The notes below the pieces were generated by a model, which worked only from the letters and a program-made list of their open reading frames with translations, was not told the DNA's origin and searched no databases. A DNA stretch of 45,875 nucleotides from an uncultured bacterium (GTDB lineage Bacteria; Bacteroidota; Bacteroidia; Bacteroidales; CAIXTV01): assembly GCA_903922465.1 (NCBI GenBank), contig CAIXTV010000301.1, positions 1-45,875 of the forward strand, written 5' to 3'. Shown piece after piece: positions 13,652-23,688 of this stretch. Made by a program: the position numbers and the translations under genes. Every line of letters begins with the position of its first letter. Position 1 is the stretch's first letter.

Positions 13652-15193
13652 ATGCCCATACTAGGTTCAATCATTAAAAACGCCATAGAGCTTAAAAGCA
13701 AAATGCCGCGCAGCCCCGTTGTGCCGTTGAGTCCGTATAGGGTACAGCGACGAACCTTGCGAAAACTCATTCGCAAATCGCAATTTACTCTGTTTGGTAA
13801 AAAATTCGAGTTTACCAAGTTGTTTTTAAAGCGTGATATTGTGAAAGCATTTCAGGAAAGCGTTCCCATTTATGATTATAACAGCATTTACAAGCAGTGG
13901 TGGAATCAAACCTTGAAAGGGGAACTTGATGTTTGCTGGCCAGGAAAAATTAAATACTTTGCATTAAGTTCGGGGACCTCCGAAGCTTCTAGCAAATACA
14001 TCCCCGTTACTTCCGATATGTTAAGGGCAATAAAAAAGACCTCCACACGACAGATTTTCTCCTTAGCACAATATGATTTCCCCAACGAATTCTTCGAAAA
14101 GGGGATCTTAATATTAGGTGGGAGCACCCATCTTCATTACAATGGGAAATATTTCGAAGGGGACCTCTCCGGAATAACGGCTAAGAACATCCCTTTTTGG
14201 TTTCAGCACTTCTATAAGCCGGGCAAGCGCATTTCAAAGGAGCGCGATTGGTCCGCAAAACTCGAAGAAATCGTGAAAAAAGCCCCCAAATGGGATATAG
14301 GAGTGATTGCAGGCGTTCCGGCATGGATACAAATCCTGCTCTTGCGCATCACCGAATATTATAATGTAAAAAGCATACACGAAATATGGCCAAACCTCTC
14401 GATATTTGTTCATGGTGGGGTTGCATTTGAGCCTTACAGGCATTCATTTGAAAAAATATTGTCGAAACCTATCGAATACATCGAGACCTACCTCGCTTCA
14501 GAGGGGTTTATTGCTTTTCAAACCCATAGAAACAGTCGTTCAATGCAGTTGGTGATTGATAACGGGTTGTTTTATGAGTTTGTCCCCTTTAATGAAGAAA
14601 ATTTCGACATGGAAGGCAATATCAAAGCTCCTCCAAAGACTTTAACAATCAAGGATATTGAAGAAAACACCGATTATGCGCTTTTAATTTCGAGTTGTGC
14701 AGGTGCATGGCGCTATCTAATTGGCGACACAGTGCGTTTCACTTCGAAAAAAGACAGTGAAATTATCATCACAGGCCGTACAAAGCTTTTCTTAAGCCTT
14801 TGCGGTGAGCACGTCTCGCTCGACAATCTTAACGTGGCTATACAAAGAGCTGCTGATGAGCTGCGCATTGAAATTCAAGAGTTTACTGTTGCCGGGCAAA
14901 GTCATCAAAGCATGTTTGCGCACCATTGGTATGTGGGCACAAACGATAAAATAGACGCAAATGTGCTGAGCGAATGTATCGACCAAAAACTAAAAGACAT
15001 CAACGACGATTACAGAGTTGAGCGCCTCGAGGCCATTAGGGAGGTATTGGTGGACATTATTCCCCTACAATATTTCTACGATTGGCTCAAGCTACAAGGC
15101 AAAGAAGGAGGGCAGAACAAGTTTCCGCGAGTTCTGAAAGGAGAGAAATTACTCAGTTGGAACGAATTTTTAACTAAACAGAACAATTCATAA
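13652..15193 (+). CDS. GH3 auxin-responsive-promoter family acyl-adenylating enzyme
   Basis: A 513-residue protein of the GH3 family, related to plant acyl-acid amido synthetases that activate a carboxylic acid as AMP ester and join it to an amino acid. Motifs: FALSSGTSEASSKYIPVT (ATP-binding loop, about 107-124), YLASEGFIAFQ (about 281-291), YRYLIGDTVRFT in the form WRYLIGDTVRF, and ITGRTKLFLSLCGEHVS. Bacterial members are known from genomes, but their substrate is mostly unknown. The start at 13652 is preferred because the ATG four bases earlier runs into a stop. The LysE exporter follows after one base, so activation and export of a small molecule may be linked. Confidence 0.88.
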   Translation: MPILGSIIKNAIELKSKMPRSPVVPLSPYRVQRRTLRKLIRKSQFTLFGKKFEFTKLFLKRDIVKAFQESVPIYDYNSIYKQWWNQTLKGELDVCWPGKIKYFALSSGTSEASSKYIPVTSDMLRAIKKTSTRQIFSLAQYDFPNEFFEKGILILGGSTHLHYNGKYFEGDLSGITAKNIPFWFQHFYKPGKRISKERDWSAKLEEIVKKAPKWDIGVIAGVPAWIQILLLRITEYYNVKSIHEIWPNLSIFVHGGVAFEPYRHSFEKILSKPIEYIETYLASEGFIAFQTHRNSRSMQLVIDNGLFYEFVPFNEENFDMEGNIKAPPKTLTIKDIEENTDYALLISSCAGAWRYLIGDTVRFTSKKDSEIIITGRTKLFLSLCGEHVSLDNLNVAIQRAADELRIEIQEFTVAGQSHQSMFAHHWYVGTNDKIDANVLSECIDQKLKDINDDYRVERLEAIREVLVDIIPLQYFYDWLKLQGKEGGQNKFPRVLKGEKLLSWNEFLTKQNNS

Positions 15194-15194
15194 T

Positions 15195-15818
15195 ATGTTA
15201 TTTCCATTTTTACAAGGTATTTTATTAGGCATGACCATAGCCGTATTGCTAGGTCCGGCCTTGTTTGCCTTGCTGCAGACCAGCATTCACAGGGGTTTTA
15301 AGGCAGGCTTTTTTTTATCGGTAGGCATTTCCATTAGCGATGTAGTAATAGTTCTGCTTACTTACTTCGGAGCAAGTCAGGTGTTGGACTCACCAAAAAA
15401 CAAGTTGTACTTTGGCGTTATTGGGGGCATCATTCTTGCAATTTTTGGCATCGTAACTTTCACCAGGAAGGTAGTTGTTGAAGAGGGAGAAGAAGTAAAA
15501 GTGAAGCGTCCCTCCAACATAACATATCTTCTCAAAGGTTTCTTTTTGAACTTCGCAAATCCCGGTCCGTGGTTCTTCTGGATTACGGTTACGGTGGCCG
15601 CAACTTCAAATTATGGCGTACATAACATGAAAATTCTGGCCTTTTTCTTAGGTGCGCTGTTCACAATATTTTCAACCGACGTAATTAAGGTTTATATTTC
15701 CCACAAAATCAAAAATTTTATGACCCCAAAAATCATGCACTGGGTAAATAGAATTGTGGGAGTGATCTTAGTTGGAATTGGTCTCTACTTAGCAGTAAGG
15801 GTTTTCTACACAACTTAA
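15195..15818 (+). CDS. LysE/RhtB-family exporter
   Basis: A 207-residue inner-membrane protein with about six hydrophobic spans. The LysE/RhtB pattern is clear: LGMTIAVLLGPALFALLQTSIHRGFKAGF near the start, SISDVVIVLL, then LKGFFLNFANPGPWFFW in the middle, and a final span VGVILVGIGLYLAV. The family exports amino acids or related metabolites with proton exchange. It begins one base after the GH3 stop and ends two bases from the convergent thpR, so it depends on the GH3 promoter. The substrate is not predictable. Confidence 0.85.
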   Translation: MLFPFLQGILLGMTIAVLLGPALFALLQTSIHRGFKAGFFLSVGISISDVVIVLLTYFGASQVLDSPKNKLYFGVIGGIILAIFGIVTFTRKVVVEEGEEVKVKRPSNITYLLKGFFLNFANPGPWFFWITVTVAATSNYGVHNMKILAFFLGALFTIFSTDVIKVYISHKIKNFMTPKIMHWVNRIVGVILVGIGLYLAVRVFYTT

Positions 15819-15819
15819 T

Positions 15820-16386
15820 TTAATCGATCGAAAGCAATACCGAATGTAATTTCGTATAGACCGGTCCTTTGGGCGTGAGTTTGCTTTCAATTAGATGAAA
15901 AGCCTCTACCCTGATTATCCTTTCATAAGCACCTGACTTCGTTTCTATTGTGTTGCGCAGGTTATTTTTATCGTTACAATGATTGATTCGCCCCAAGGTA
16001 AGATGTGGTACAAAAGGCCTATTATCCATCGCAATTCCTGCTTCGAGCAAAGCTTGGTTGATTAGAAGGCTTACAGCCGTGAAATGCTCTTTCGCACTAA
16101 GTCCCATCCAAATAACTTTGGGGTTATAGGAGCTCCCAAAAATTCCAAGCTTGCCCAAAGTGCAATCAAAGCTAGGATAAGCACCTCTAAGCTTTTGCAA
16201 AGCTCCTATGATGGGTTTCAACAAACTCTCGGGAGTTTCGCCAATAAAACGCAAGGTGATATGAAGGTTGTGAAGCTCGACCCACTTAATTTTATCGAAT
16301 TGTGTAAGCCTGCGCATTTCCCCAACATGGCTGCTAAGCAGAGGATCAGGGGGTATATCGATGGCAATAAATAATCTTCTTTCCAT
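15820..16386 (-). CDS. thpR: RNA 2',3'-cyclic phosphodiesterase (2'-5' RNA ligase family)
   Basis: A 188-residue 2H phosphoesterase. The two HxTx motifs are HITL at residues 42-45 and HLTL at 128-131, followed by GRI. The N-terminus RRLFIAIDIP is the family signature. The enzyme opens 2',3'-cyclic phosphates on RNA ends and can ligate tRNA halves in vitro; its cellular role is not settled. It is divergent from the tRNA-Ala gene with 56 bases between and convergent with the LysE gene. Confidence 0.9.
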   Translation of the reverse strand: MERRLFIAIDIPPDPLLSSHVGEMRRLTQFDKIKWVELHNLHITLRFIGETPESLLKPIIGALQKLRGAYPSFDCTLGKLGIFGSSYNPKVIWMGLSAKEHFTAVSLLINQALLEAGIAMDNRPFVPHLTLGRINHCNDKNNLRNTIETKSGAYERIIRVEAFHLIESKLTPKGPVYTKLHSVLLSID

Positions 16387-16400
16387 ATTTTTTCTTCGAA

Positions 16401-16432
16401 TTGCTGATGTAAAAGTAAAATTTTTACCTTTG
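16401..16432 (+). promoter_or_regulatory. tRNA-Ala promoter
   Basis: A TTG at 16401-16403 and TACCTTTG at 16425-16432 (exact -7 box) are 21 bases apart. Transcription would start close to 16439, leaving only a few bases before the tRNA. Confidence 0.7.
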
Positions 16433-16442
16433 CACCTACGAA

Positions 16443-16516
16443 GGGGCGTTAGCTCAGTTGGCTAGAGTGTCAGACTGGCAGTCTGAAGGTCATGGGTTCG
16501 ACTCCCATACGCTCCA
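16443..16516 (+). tRNA. tRNA-Ala (anticodon GGC)
   Basis: A complete 74-base cloverleaf. The acceptor stem GGGGCGT (16443-16449) pairs with ACGCTCC (16509-16515). The third pair is G-U, the classic alanine identity element. The D arm is GCTC/GAGT, the anticodon stem TCAGA/TCTGA has loop CTGGCAG with anticodon GGC at 16477-16479, and the T arm is ATGGG/CCCAT with loop TTCGACT. The discriminator is A. The genomic sequence continues ACCT, so the full CCA end is not encoded and must be added. Confidence 0.96.
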
Positions 16517-16533
16517 CCTCAGAAATGTCGAAC

Positions 16534-16568
16534 GGCTTGTAAATCAAATGATTTGCAAGCCTTTTTTT
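16534..16568 (+). terminator. intrinsic terminator of the tRNA
   Basis: GGCTTGTAAATCA (16534-16546) pairs with TGATTTGCAAGCC (16549-16561) with one G-U pair; inner pairs must open to form the loop. A run of seven T follows. It lies 18 bases after the tRNA. Confidence 0.88.
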
Positions 16569-16838
16569 ATTCCATCACATTGCTTCTCTTAAATTTTCAA
16601 GGTCTTATTTCTCAAAAATAAAGTCACATTTAATTTTCATAACACCTTAAATATTTCACGAAAATGGTTTCATTTAATTCAAAATACCTGCTTTTTGCTT
16701 CAAAATATCTCAGTTTAAGTATGTAATAAATGATATTTTCGATAAAAATCGAATTAAAATAAAAGGAAATATTTCTTAGTAAGTAATGAATGCTGAAATG
16801 TAAATAGTTAGAATATCAAAATAAGGAAAAAGCAGCGA
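16569..16838. other. intergenic stretch between tRNA terminator and array 2
   Basis: 270 AT-rich bases with no plausible gene, promoter pair or strong hairpin that I can see. Confidence 0.5.
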
Positions 16839-17109
16839 TAAAACACGGCTAAATGCAAAAAAGCATCTCCTAAGCGCCACAAAGATTTTTTTAAGTGCTG
16901 CGAAATGCAAGTTACGCACTTCGCAACAATTTCGAAGCCGTACGCAGTAAAATATTTTTGCTACGCTGTTTTTTTTAAGCACTGCGCAGCTTTGTAAATT
17001 TTGTTGGCAACAGTTTTTAAGTGGTTCGCAGCAATATTTACGCCGTGCGCAGTAGTTTTTCAGCAGTGCGCAGACGTTTTTAAGCGGTTGGCAGTAATTT
17101 TTCTGCAAT
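16839..17109. repeat. 21-bp tandem array (array 2), about 13 units
   Basis: Unit starts at 16839, 16860, 16881, 16902, 16923, 16944, 16965, 16986, 17007, 17028, 17049, 17070 and 17091, every step exactly 21 bases. The better-conserved units follow GCAG, three variable bases, TTTTT, then AAGC or CAGC and an end such as GTGC. Unit junctions form a palindromic core TGCGCA (for example 16983-16988, 17047-17052 and 17068-17073), decaying toward the left end. On the minus strand it keeps an open frame of cysteine-rich heptads (16776-17108). I regard that ORF as a by-product of the 21-base period unless expression shows otherwise. Confidence 0.88.
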
Positions 17110-17465
17110 ATTTACCTCTTCACACTTCTTCTTTATTTCTACGCATCGCTTATCGCCATTTTAGCAGCACTTTGACCTAAATTAACAGCCTTTAAATGGG
17201 TGATATCATTAAATAATTTCTAAATTAATATGCTTCGTAACTGCTTCTCGGGTCAGCTAAATAGTAATGCTTAAATTATTTTGTATTGAACAGTGCTGAT
17301 ATGTTATATAGTAGCATGTAATTTGAATTTAGTACTGCTTAGTTCTTGTTATTCCCAATTTATTAAGTCTTTAGATGGATTTAATAAATTGATTTGAGCG
17401 ACCTGTTTTTCAAAAGCATCTTATAACTTCAATTAAGTGGACGTAAATTGTTACTTATTTTTGAC
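17110..17465. other. intergenic stretch between array 2 and the gene at 17503
   Basis: 356 bases of AT-rich sequence. I find no open frame with coding character and no strong structure. Confidence 0.5.
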
Positions 17466-17473
17466 TATCTTTG
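17466..17473 (+). promoter_or_regulatory. -7 box of the gene at 17503
   Basis: TATCTTTG matches TAnnTTTG exactly and ends 29 bases before the TTG at 17503. The nearest upstream TTG (17448-17450) is 15 bases away, slightly short. Confidence 0.45.
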
Positions 17474-17502
17474 TATCATAATTTAATTTCCTGATTTAAA
17501 CT

Positions 17503-18084
17503 TTGCATAATCCAATTACATATCGTTCTGATCGCGTCAAGCGACTCATTGCCATGGGCTTATTGGCGGTATTTTTGTTCTATATTTCGGGATATTATCT
17601 TGCCTTTGGTCTATTTCGCCACAGCGTAAGGCTTGAAGCCCGCCAAAACATGCTACATAATTTAAGCGATAAGGATTTGCAAGTGTTTACATCGTTGCAA
17701 ACTTTAAGCAAAGACTTTATCTGGATAGAATATAATAAGGAATTCAGATTTAAGGGCGAAATGTTTGATGTTGTTAAGATTATCAACACTAAAGGAAGCC
17801 TTGAATTAATGAGCATTCCCGATAAAAAAGAGAGCCAACTCATGGCTTCTTTCAGCATAGTGATTGAAAAGGATTTTTCGTGCGAAAAAACGGCCAAATA
17901 TCCTGTTTCTAAAATCATTGAACTGCTTAGCCTCTATAATTATTGGCTTAAAGAAAACAACAGCCTCACTCCTTTTCATTCTGTTGCCAATTTGCTTTTT
18001 TTCTATAAAAGCACTAATCAATGCATTGATCTGCAAGTACCTAAACCCCCTCCTAAAAACAATTTTGGGCTGATATATTCTTAA
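17503..18084 (+). CDS. small single-pass membrane protein of unknown function
   Basis: A 193-residue hypothetical protein if the TTG at 17503 is used (HNPITYRSDRVKRL); the first ATG is at 17554, just inside the membrane segment, so the TTG start is more sensible because it keeps the basic residues before the span. The membrane span is about residues 13-34 (LIAMGLLAVFLFYISGYYLA). The remainder would face the periplasm, contains LSDKDLQVFTSL and ends in VPKPPPKNNFGLIYS. It precedes the TonB receptor by 267 bases on the same strand. Small membrane proteins of this shape occur upstream of TonB receptors in Bacteroidota, but no function can be assigned. Confidence 0.65.
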   Translation: MHNPITYRSDRVKRLIAMGLLAVFLFYISGYYLAFGLFRHSVRLEARQNMLHNLSDKDLQVFTSLQTLSKDFIWIEYNKEFRFKGEMFDVVKIINTKGSLELMSIPDKKESQLMASFSIVIEKDFSCEKTAKYPVSKIIELLSLYNYWLKENNSLTPFHSVANLLFFYKSTNQCIDLQVPKPPPKNNFGLIYS

Positions 18085-18351
18085 TTTAACGATAGATTTT
18101 TCATCGTCATTGCTCTGAAAAATTCTTTCACATGACTTATTCTTTTCTGAAATTAGTTAAATTATTCAAGAAAACCTATTCATGAAGCTTTCACATTGCT
18201 TCATAATTAAGTCGTAACTCTTTGTGCTTAAATTAATAGCAAGAATTTAAGCAAATAAAAATATCACAGCTTCTCAGCGATTCTTTTCAAAATAATTTAG
18301 GAGTTTAGCCTTTGCTTTTCTCCAATTCAAATCAAAAACAAACATTATAAA
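18085..18351. other. intergenic region upstream of the TonB receptor gene
   Basis: 267 AT-rich bases. Near 18307 there is TAGCCTTTG, a -7-like box with one extra base, about 35 bases before the receptor ATG. No Fur-like or other clear operator is evident by eye. Confidence 0.4.
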
Positions 18352-20610
18352 ATGAAAAAACCATATATATTATTTATCATCATTTGCCTGAGTAACACCT
18401 TATTTGCACAGCAAATTTCGTTAAAAGATACTTTAAAAATAAAAGAAGTGATTATTTCGGCAAGCCGATGGGAGCAGGAAGTAAAAAGTGTTCCTGCACG
18501 GGTGTTGGGGATTGGTGCTAAAGAAAACCAACTGCAAAATCAACAAAACACAGCCGATATGCTTCAAAACACAGGTCAGATTTTTGTTCAAAAAAGTCAG
18601 ACAGGTGGCGGAAGCACCATTTTGAGAGGCTTCGAAGCCAGTCGAATTTCTTTGGTTATCGATGGCGTTCGAATGAACAATGCTATTTATCGATTGGGTC
18701 ACCTTCAGGATGTTATCACTGTTGATCAGTCGATGTTGGAAAAGACTGAAGTGCTCTTCGGGCCATCTTCAACCATGTATGGATCAGATGCTTTGGGTGG
18801 CGTAATTCATTTTTACACTAAAAATCCTCAGCTAAATAGTTTGGGAGGGAATGCTTATGTTCGCATTTCGTCGGCAAACATGGAAAAAACGGGTCATATC
18901 GATTTCAATCTGTCAAAAGGCAAATTCGCATCTCTTACAAGCATTACTTATAGCGATTTTGGCGACTTAACAGTGGGTGGCGATTTCGACAAAAAGTATG
19001 GAAACTGGGGCAAATGCCTTGCCTATGTCACCCGCGAAAATGGAGCCGACGCTGTGCATGCTAATTACCATCCCACAGTGATGAAAAACAGCGGCTACAA
19101 GCAATACGACCTCATGGAAAAGATTCTTTTTAAACAATCAGAGAAGATTTCGCATATCGTAAACCTTCAATATTCGAACAACGACGGTAATGTTCCTCGC
19201 TACGACCGTTTACTCCTTATTTCAGGCAGTAATCCTAACTGGGCAGAGAATTGCTATGGCCCCCAAAAGCGTTTCTTTGCGGCCTACACCCTTGATGTTA
19301 GCGGCAAAACCCTTATTTCTGACGACGCAAAACTTATCATTTCGATGCAAGATATTGACCAAATTCGCATTAGCCGTAAATTGAATAGCAACAAACGCAC
19401 CTCTAACATCGAAAATGCTAGAATCTATTCCGTCAACCTAGATTTGAATAAGAACATCGGTGAAAAAACCAATCTCTACTATGGGATAGAATATATCTTC
19501 AATGATATCACCTCGAAAGCCTCTTCAACAAACATGAGCACGGGTGCAATCACTTGGAACAAAGATGATAACACCATCGTAACTCGTTTTGCCGATGGTG
19601 GAAGTCAGTGGAATTCCATCGCACTATATGCCCAGGTGAACCGAGAACTTAGCCCCATCTTTTCACTTATGGGAGGCCTTCGCGTATCGTCTGTTTCTTT
19701 GACCTCAAAGTATAATGATGCTAGCGCCTATCCTGAAACTACCGTAAAATCTAGTGCCATGGCTCCTAGTGGGAATTTGGGTCTGGTCGTAAACCTTGCT
19801 TCTCATACCAAAATTAGTTTATTAGGCTCTACTGGGTTTCGTGCGCCTAACGTAGAGGATATGACGGCCTTCGCACCGGCTTCGGGAAACACCGCAAGGG
19901 TTCCAAATGAAAACCTTAAGCCTGAATATGCATACAATGCTGAGCTAAACTTGGTTCAAAAAATTGGAGACGGAATTAAACTGGAAGGAGGCGTCTACTA
20001 TTGTATGCTAAATAATGCCATGGTGGTGCGCGATACTAAATATAAAGGTTCTGACTCGGTAAATGTAAATGGGAATATGTACAAAGCTCAGTCGATTCAG
20101 AATGCTGATTTTGGAAATATCTACGGTGGGTATGTTGCTGCGAAGATAGACCTTTGCGAGGCTTTCGCACTCAACTTTTCACTTAACGGAACCTATGGAA
20201 AGTATACCGTAACCCTTAGCAGCGCAAACGGACTTAGCGATACTTTAGTTCCAATGGATCATATTCCTCCTGTTTTTGGTAAAATAGGGATAAACTATAA
20301 GAAAGATAACTTCCAAGCAGAGGCGTTTTCTCGCTTTAGTGCTGCGAAAAACTTATCAGACTATAGCCCAAGTGGCGAAGATAATTTAAACCAAACCGCA
20401 AATATGGGCACCGACTCTGATGGGAATACAATTTACTCTGGAACACCTTCATGGTATACTCTAAACCTTCGCCTTTCCTATGAAGTTTGTAAAGGCTTCA
20501 GCGTGAACACTGGTGTTGAGAATATTTTAGATGCCCACTATCGCCAATTTGCTTCGGGCATAAGCGCATCGGGTCGCAATATCTACTTAAGCCTTAGAAC
20601 TAATTTCTAA
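18352..20610 (+). CDS. TonB-dependent outer-membrane receptor, heme/hemoglobin-type
   Basis: A 752-residue outer-membrane barrel with a signal peptide (cleavage near LFAQ, residue 20). There is no CarboxypepD-like N-terminal extension, so it is not of the SusC type. The TonB box region is about residues 26-38 (LKIKEVIISASRWEQ). The plug has ILRGFEASRISLVIDGVRMNNAIYRLGHLQ, matching heme/hemoglobin receptors such as HmuR. The barrel carries GFRAPNVEDM and PNENLKPEYAYN, the FRAP/NPNL boxes of that class; no His lies between them, where heme receptors usually have one. It ends LRTNF with terminal Phe. The ligand may be heme or cobalamin-like; heme is my preference. It shares a terminator with eno. 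Confidence 0.85.
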   Translation: MKKPYILFIIICLSNTLFAQQISLKDTLKIKEVIISASRWEQEVKSVPARVLGIGAKENQLQNQQNTADMLQNTGQIFVQKSQTGGGSTILRGFEASRISLVIDGVRMNNAIYRLGHLQDVITVDQSMLEKTEVLFGPSSTMYGSDALGGVIHFYTKNPQLNSLGGNAYVRISSANMEKTGHIDFNLSKGKFASLTSITYSDFGDLTVGGDFDKKYGNWGKCLAYVTRENGADAVHANYHPTVMKNSGYKQYDLMEKILFKQSEKISHIVNLQYSNNDGNVPRYDRLLLISGSNPNWAENCYGPQKRFFAAYTLDVSGKTLISDDAKLIISMQDIDQIRISRKLNSNKRTSNIENARIYSVNLDLNKNIGEKTNLYYGIEYIFNDITSKASSTNMSTGAITWNKDDNTIVTRFADGGSQWNSIALYAQVNRELSPIFSLMGGLRVSSVSLTSKYNDASAYPETTVKSSAMAPSGNLGLVVNLASHTKISLLGSTGFRAPNVEDMTAFAPASGNTARVPNENLKPEYAYNAELNLVQKIGDGIKLEGGVYYCMLNNAMVVRDTKYKGSDSVNVNGNMYKAQSIQNADFGNIYGGYVAAKIDLCEAFALNFSLNGTYGKYTVTLSSANGLSDTLVPMDHIPPVFGKIGINYKKDNFQAEAFSRFSAAKNLSDYSPSGEDNLNQTANMGTDSDGNTIYSGTPSWYTLNLRLSYEVCKGFSVNTGVENILDAHYRQFASGISASGRNIYLSLRTNF

Positions 20611-20620
20611 GTAAGTACTA

Positions 20621-20665
20621 AAAAAAAAAGGAGCTTGTCCAGATGGACAAGCTCCTTTTTTATTA
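20621..20665. terminator. bidirectional terminator between the TonB receptor and eno
   Basis: A perfect inverted repeat: GGAGCTTGTCC (20630-20640), loop AGAT, GGACAAGCTCC (20645-20655). It is flanked by a run of ten A on the left and a run of T on the right, so it works for both convergent genes. Confidence 0.93.
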
Positions 20666-20715
20666 TATATCCTGACAAAAAGATAGCTGTCGGGGATTTT
20701 AATTTTTATTTAAAC

Positions 20716-22055
<1,340 letters not shown>

Positions 22056-22078
22056 TTTTATATTGTCTTTTAGAAAAA

Positions 22079-22660
22079 CTATTCTTCTTTTTTATCGCCA
22101 ACTTCGTCAGAAGCGTTTTCCATATCAGTATCAAGCTGAGCTTCTTCTATGGAATTAATAGGCTCTGATACTTCCTCTGCTTTAACTACTTCAATACCTT
22201 TTGGAACGGCTACAGGAGATTCTACTTCTTTTTTCTTACCTGAAGTTCTTCTTTTGCGTGTTGTTTTCGCCTTTTTATCGTCTTTTCCACCAAGCATTAA
22301 TTCATTATAATCAACTAATTCAACAATGCACATTTCTGCATTATCTCCTAAACGCTGTTCAGTACGAAGAATACGTGTATATCCCCCTGGACGATCAGCT
22401 ACCTTAATAGATACTTCCTTGAAAAGTTCAGTAACAGCTTCTTTACTTTGTAAATAACTAAATACAACCCTTCTCGAATGCGTTGTGTCTTCTTTTGACT
22501 TTGTTATCAAAGGTTCAACATAAATCCTCAACGATTTAGCTTTTGCTAATGTAGTAGTTATTCTCTTATGTAAAATGAGTGAAGTGGCCATATTTGATAA
22601 CATCGCTTTACGATGTGAATGGGTTCTTCCTAAATGATTGAATTTTTTCCCGTGTCTCAT
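22079..22660 (-). CDS. rplQ: 50S ribosomal protein L17
   Basis: The L17 fold occupies about residues 1-120, beginning [21 protein letters not shown] and including [28 protein letters not shown] tail of about 70 residues follows, first basic ([16 protein letters not shown]) and then strongly acidic ([18 protein letters not shown]). The tail makes the protein 193 residues against about 120-130 for E. coli; such extensions are common in Bacteroidota. It follows rpoA by five bases and closes the alpha operon. Confidence 0.96.
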   Translation of the reverse strand: MRHGKKFNHLGRTHSHRKAMLSNMATSLILHKRITTTLAKAKSLRIYVEPLITKSKEDTTHSRRVVFSYLQSKEAVTELFKEVSIKVADRPGGYTRILRTEQRLGDNAEMCIVELVDYNELMLGGKDDKKAKTTRKRRTSGKKKEVESPVAVPKGIEVVKAEEVSEPINSIEEAQLDTDMENASDEVGDKKEE

Positions 22661-22665
22661 TATTC

Positions 22666-23658
22666 TTAGTCCTTATCTAATTTATATTTTAATACATTCA
22701 TGCCAAACTCAAGATTTTTTGCTTTTACAAGATCTTCTAACTCAGTTAGCGATTTTTTTCCAAAATTTCTGAATTTGAGTAAGTCATTTTTATTATAGGC
22801 AACTAATTCGCCCAAAGTTTCAACGTCAGCTGCTTTAAGACAATTTAATGCTCTGACAGATAAGTCAAGGTCAACCAATCGCATTTTTAACAATTGACGT
22901 ATGTGGAGTGAAGATTCATCAAGTTCTTCTGAAATATTCTTGTCTGTAACTTCCATTGAAATTTTTTCATCTGAAAATAACATTAAATGATGAATGATTA
23001 TTTTCGCTGCTTCCTTTAATGCTTCTTTTGGATGGATAGATCCATCAGTAAGAATTTCTATTGTCAGCTTTTCATAATCCGTTTTTTGTTCAACCCTAAA
23101 AGAATCAATAGCGAACTTAACGTTTTTAATTGGGGTATGTATAGAATCTAAAGTTATAATTCCAATTCCTTCGTTTAAGATTTTGTTTTCTTCAGCAGGA
23201 ACATAACCTCTACCTTTATCAATCGACATTTCAATATTTAACTTAACTGAAGGTTCAAGGTTACAAATTAAAAGGTCAGTGTTAATAACCTGGAAGTTAT
23301 TTAAATATTTATTGATGTCTCCAGCTTTAAAAACATCTTGTCCACTAATTGTAATATGTACCTTTTCGCTATTAACACCTTCAATCTGTTTTTTAAATCT
23401 GATTTGTTTAATGTTAAGAATGATGTCAGTAACATCTTCTAAGACGCCTTTTATAGCAGAAAATTCGTGATCTACACCTTCAACCTTAATTGAAGTTACA
23501 GCATATCCTTCTAAAGAAGAAAGTAGCACTCTTCTTAAAGTGTTACCAACTGTAATTCCATAGCCAGGTTCAAGTGGACGGAATTCAAAAACACCTTTGA
23601 ATTCATCAGCTTCAACCATGATGACTTTTTCTGGTTTTTGAAAAGTTAAAATTGACAT
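22666..23658 (-). CDS. rpoA: DNA-directed RNA polymerase alpha subunit
   Basis: A 330-residue subunit. The N-terminal domain (about 1-230) dimerises to nucleate polymerase assembly, with the motif [24 protein letters not shown]. The C-terminal domain (about 255-325; [34 protein letters not shown]) contacts promoter DNA and activators. Length and motifs are standard. It lies between rpsD and rplQ, as in the usual alpha operon. Confidence 0.97.
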   Translation of the reverse strand: MSILTFQKPEKVIMVEADEFKGVFEFRPLEPGYGITVGNTLRRVLLSSLEGYAVTSIKVEGVDHEFSAIKGVLEDVTDIILNIKQIRFKKQIEGVNSEKVHITISGQDVFKAGDINKYLNNFQVINTDLLICNLEPSVKLNIEMSIDKGRGYVPAEENKILNEGIGIITLDSIHTPIKNVKFAIDSFRVEQKTDYEKLTIEILTDGSIHPKEALKEAAKIIIHHLMLFSDEKISMEVTDKNISEELDESSLHIRQLLKMRLVDLDLSVRALNCLKAADVETLGELVAYNKNDLLKFRNFGKKSLTELEDLVKAKNLEFGMNVLKYKLDKD

Positions 23659-23688
23659 TTATTTTTTAATTTTATGAGTGAAAAATTA

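Noticed and set aside
16776-17108. 110-residue minus-strand frame as a real gene
   Set aside because: It follows a 21-base DNA repeat exactly and has no recognisable start context or promoter. Kept as a finding, not as a CDS.
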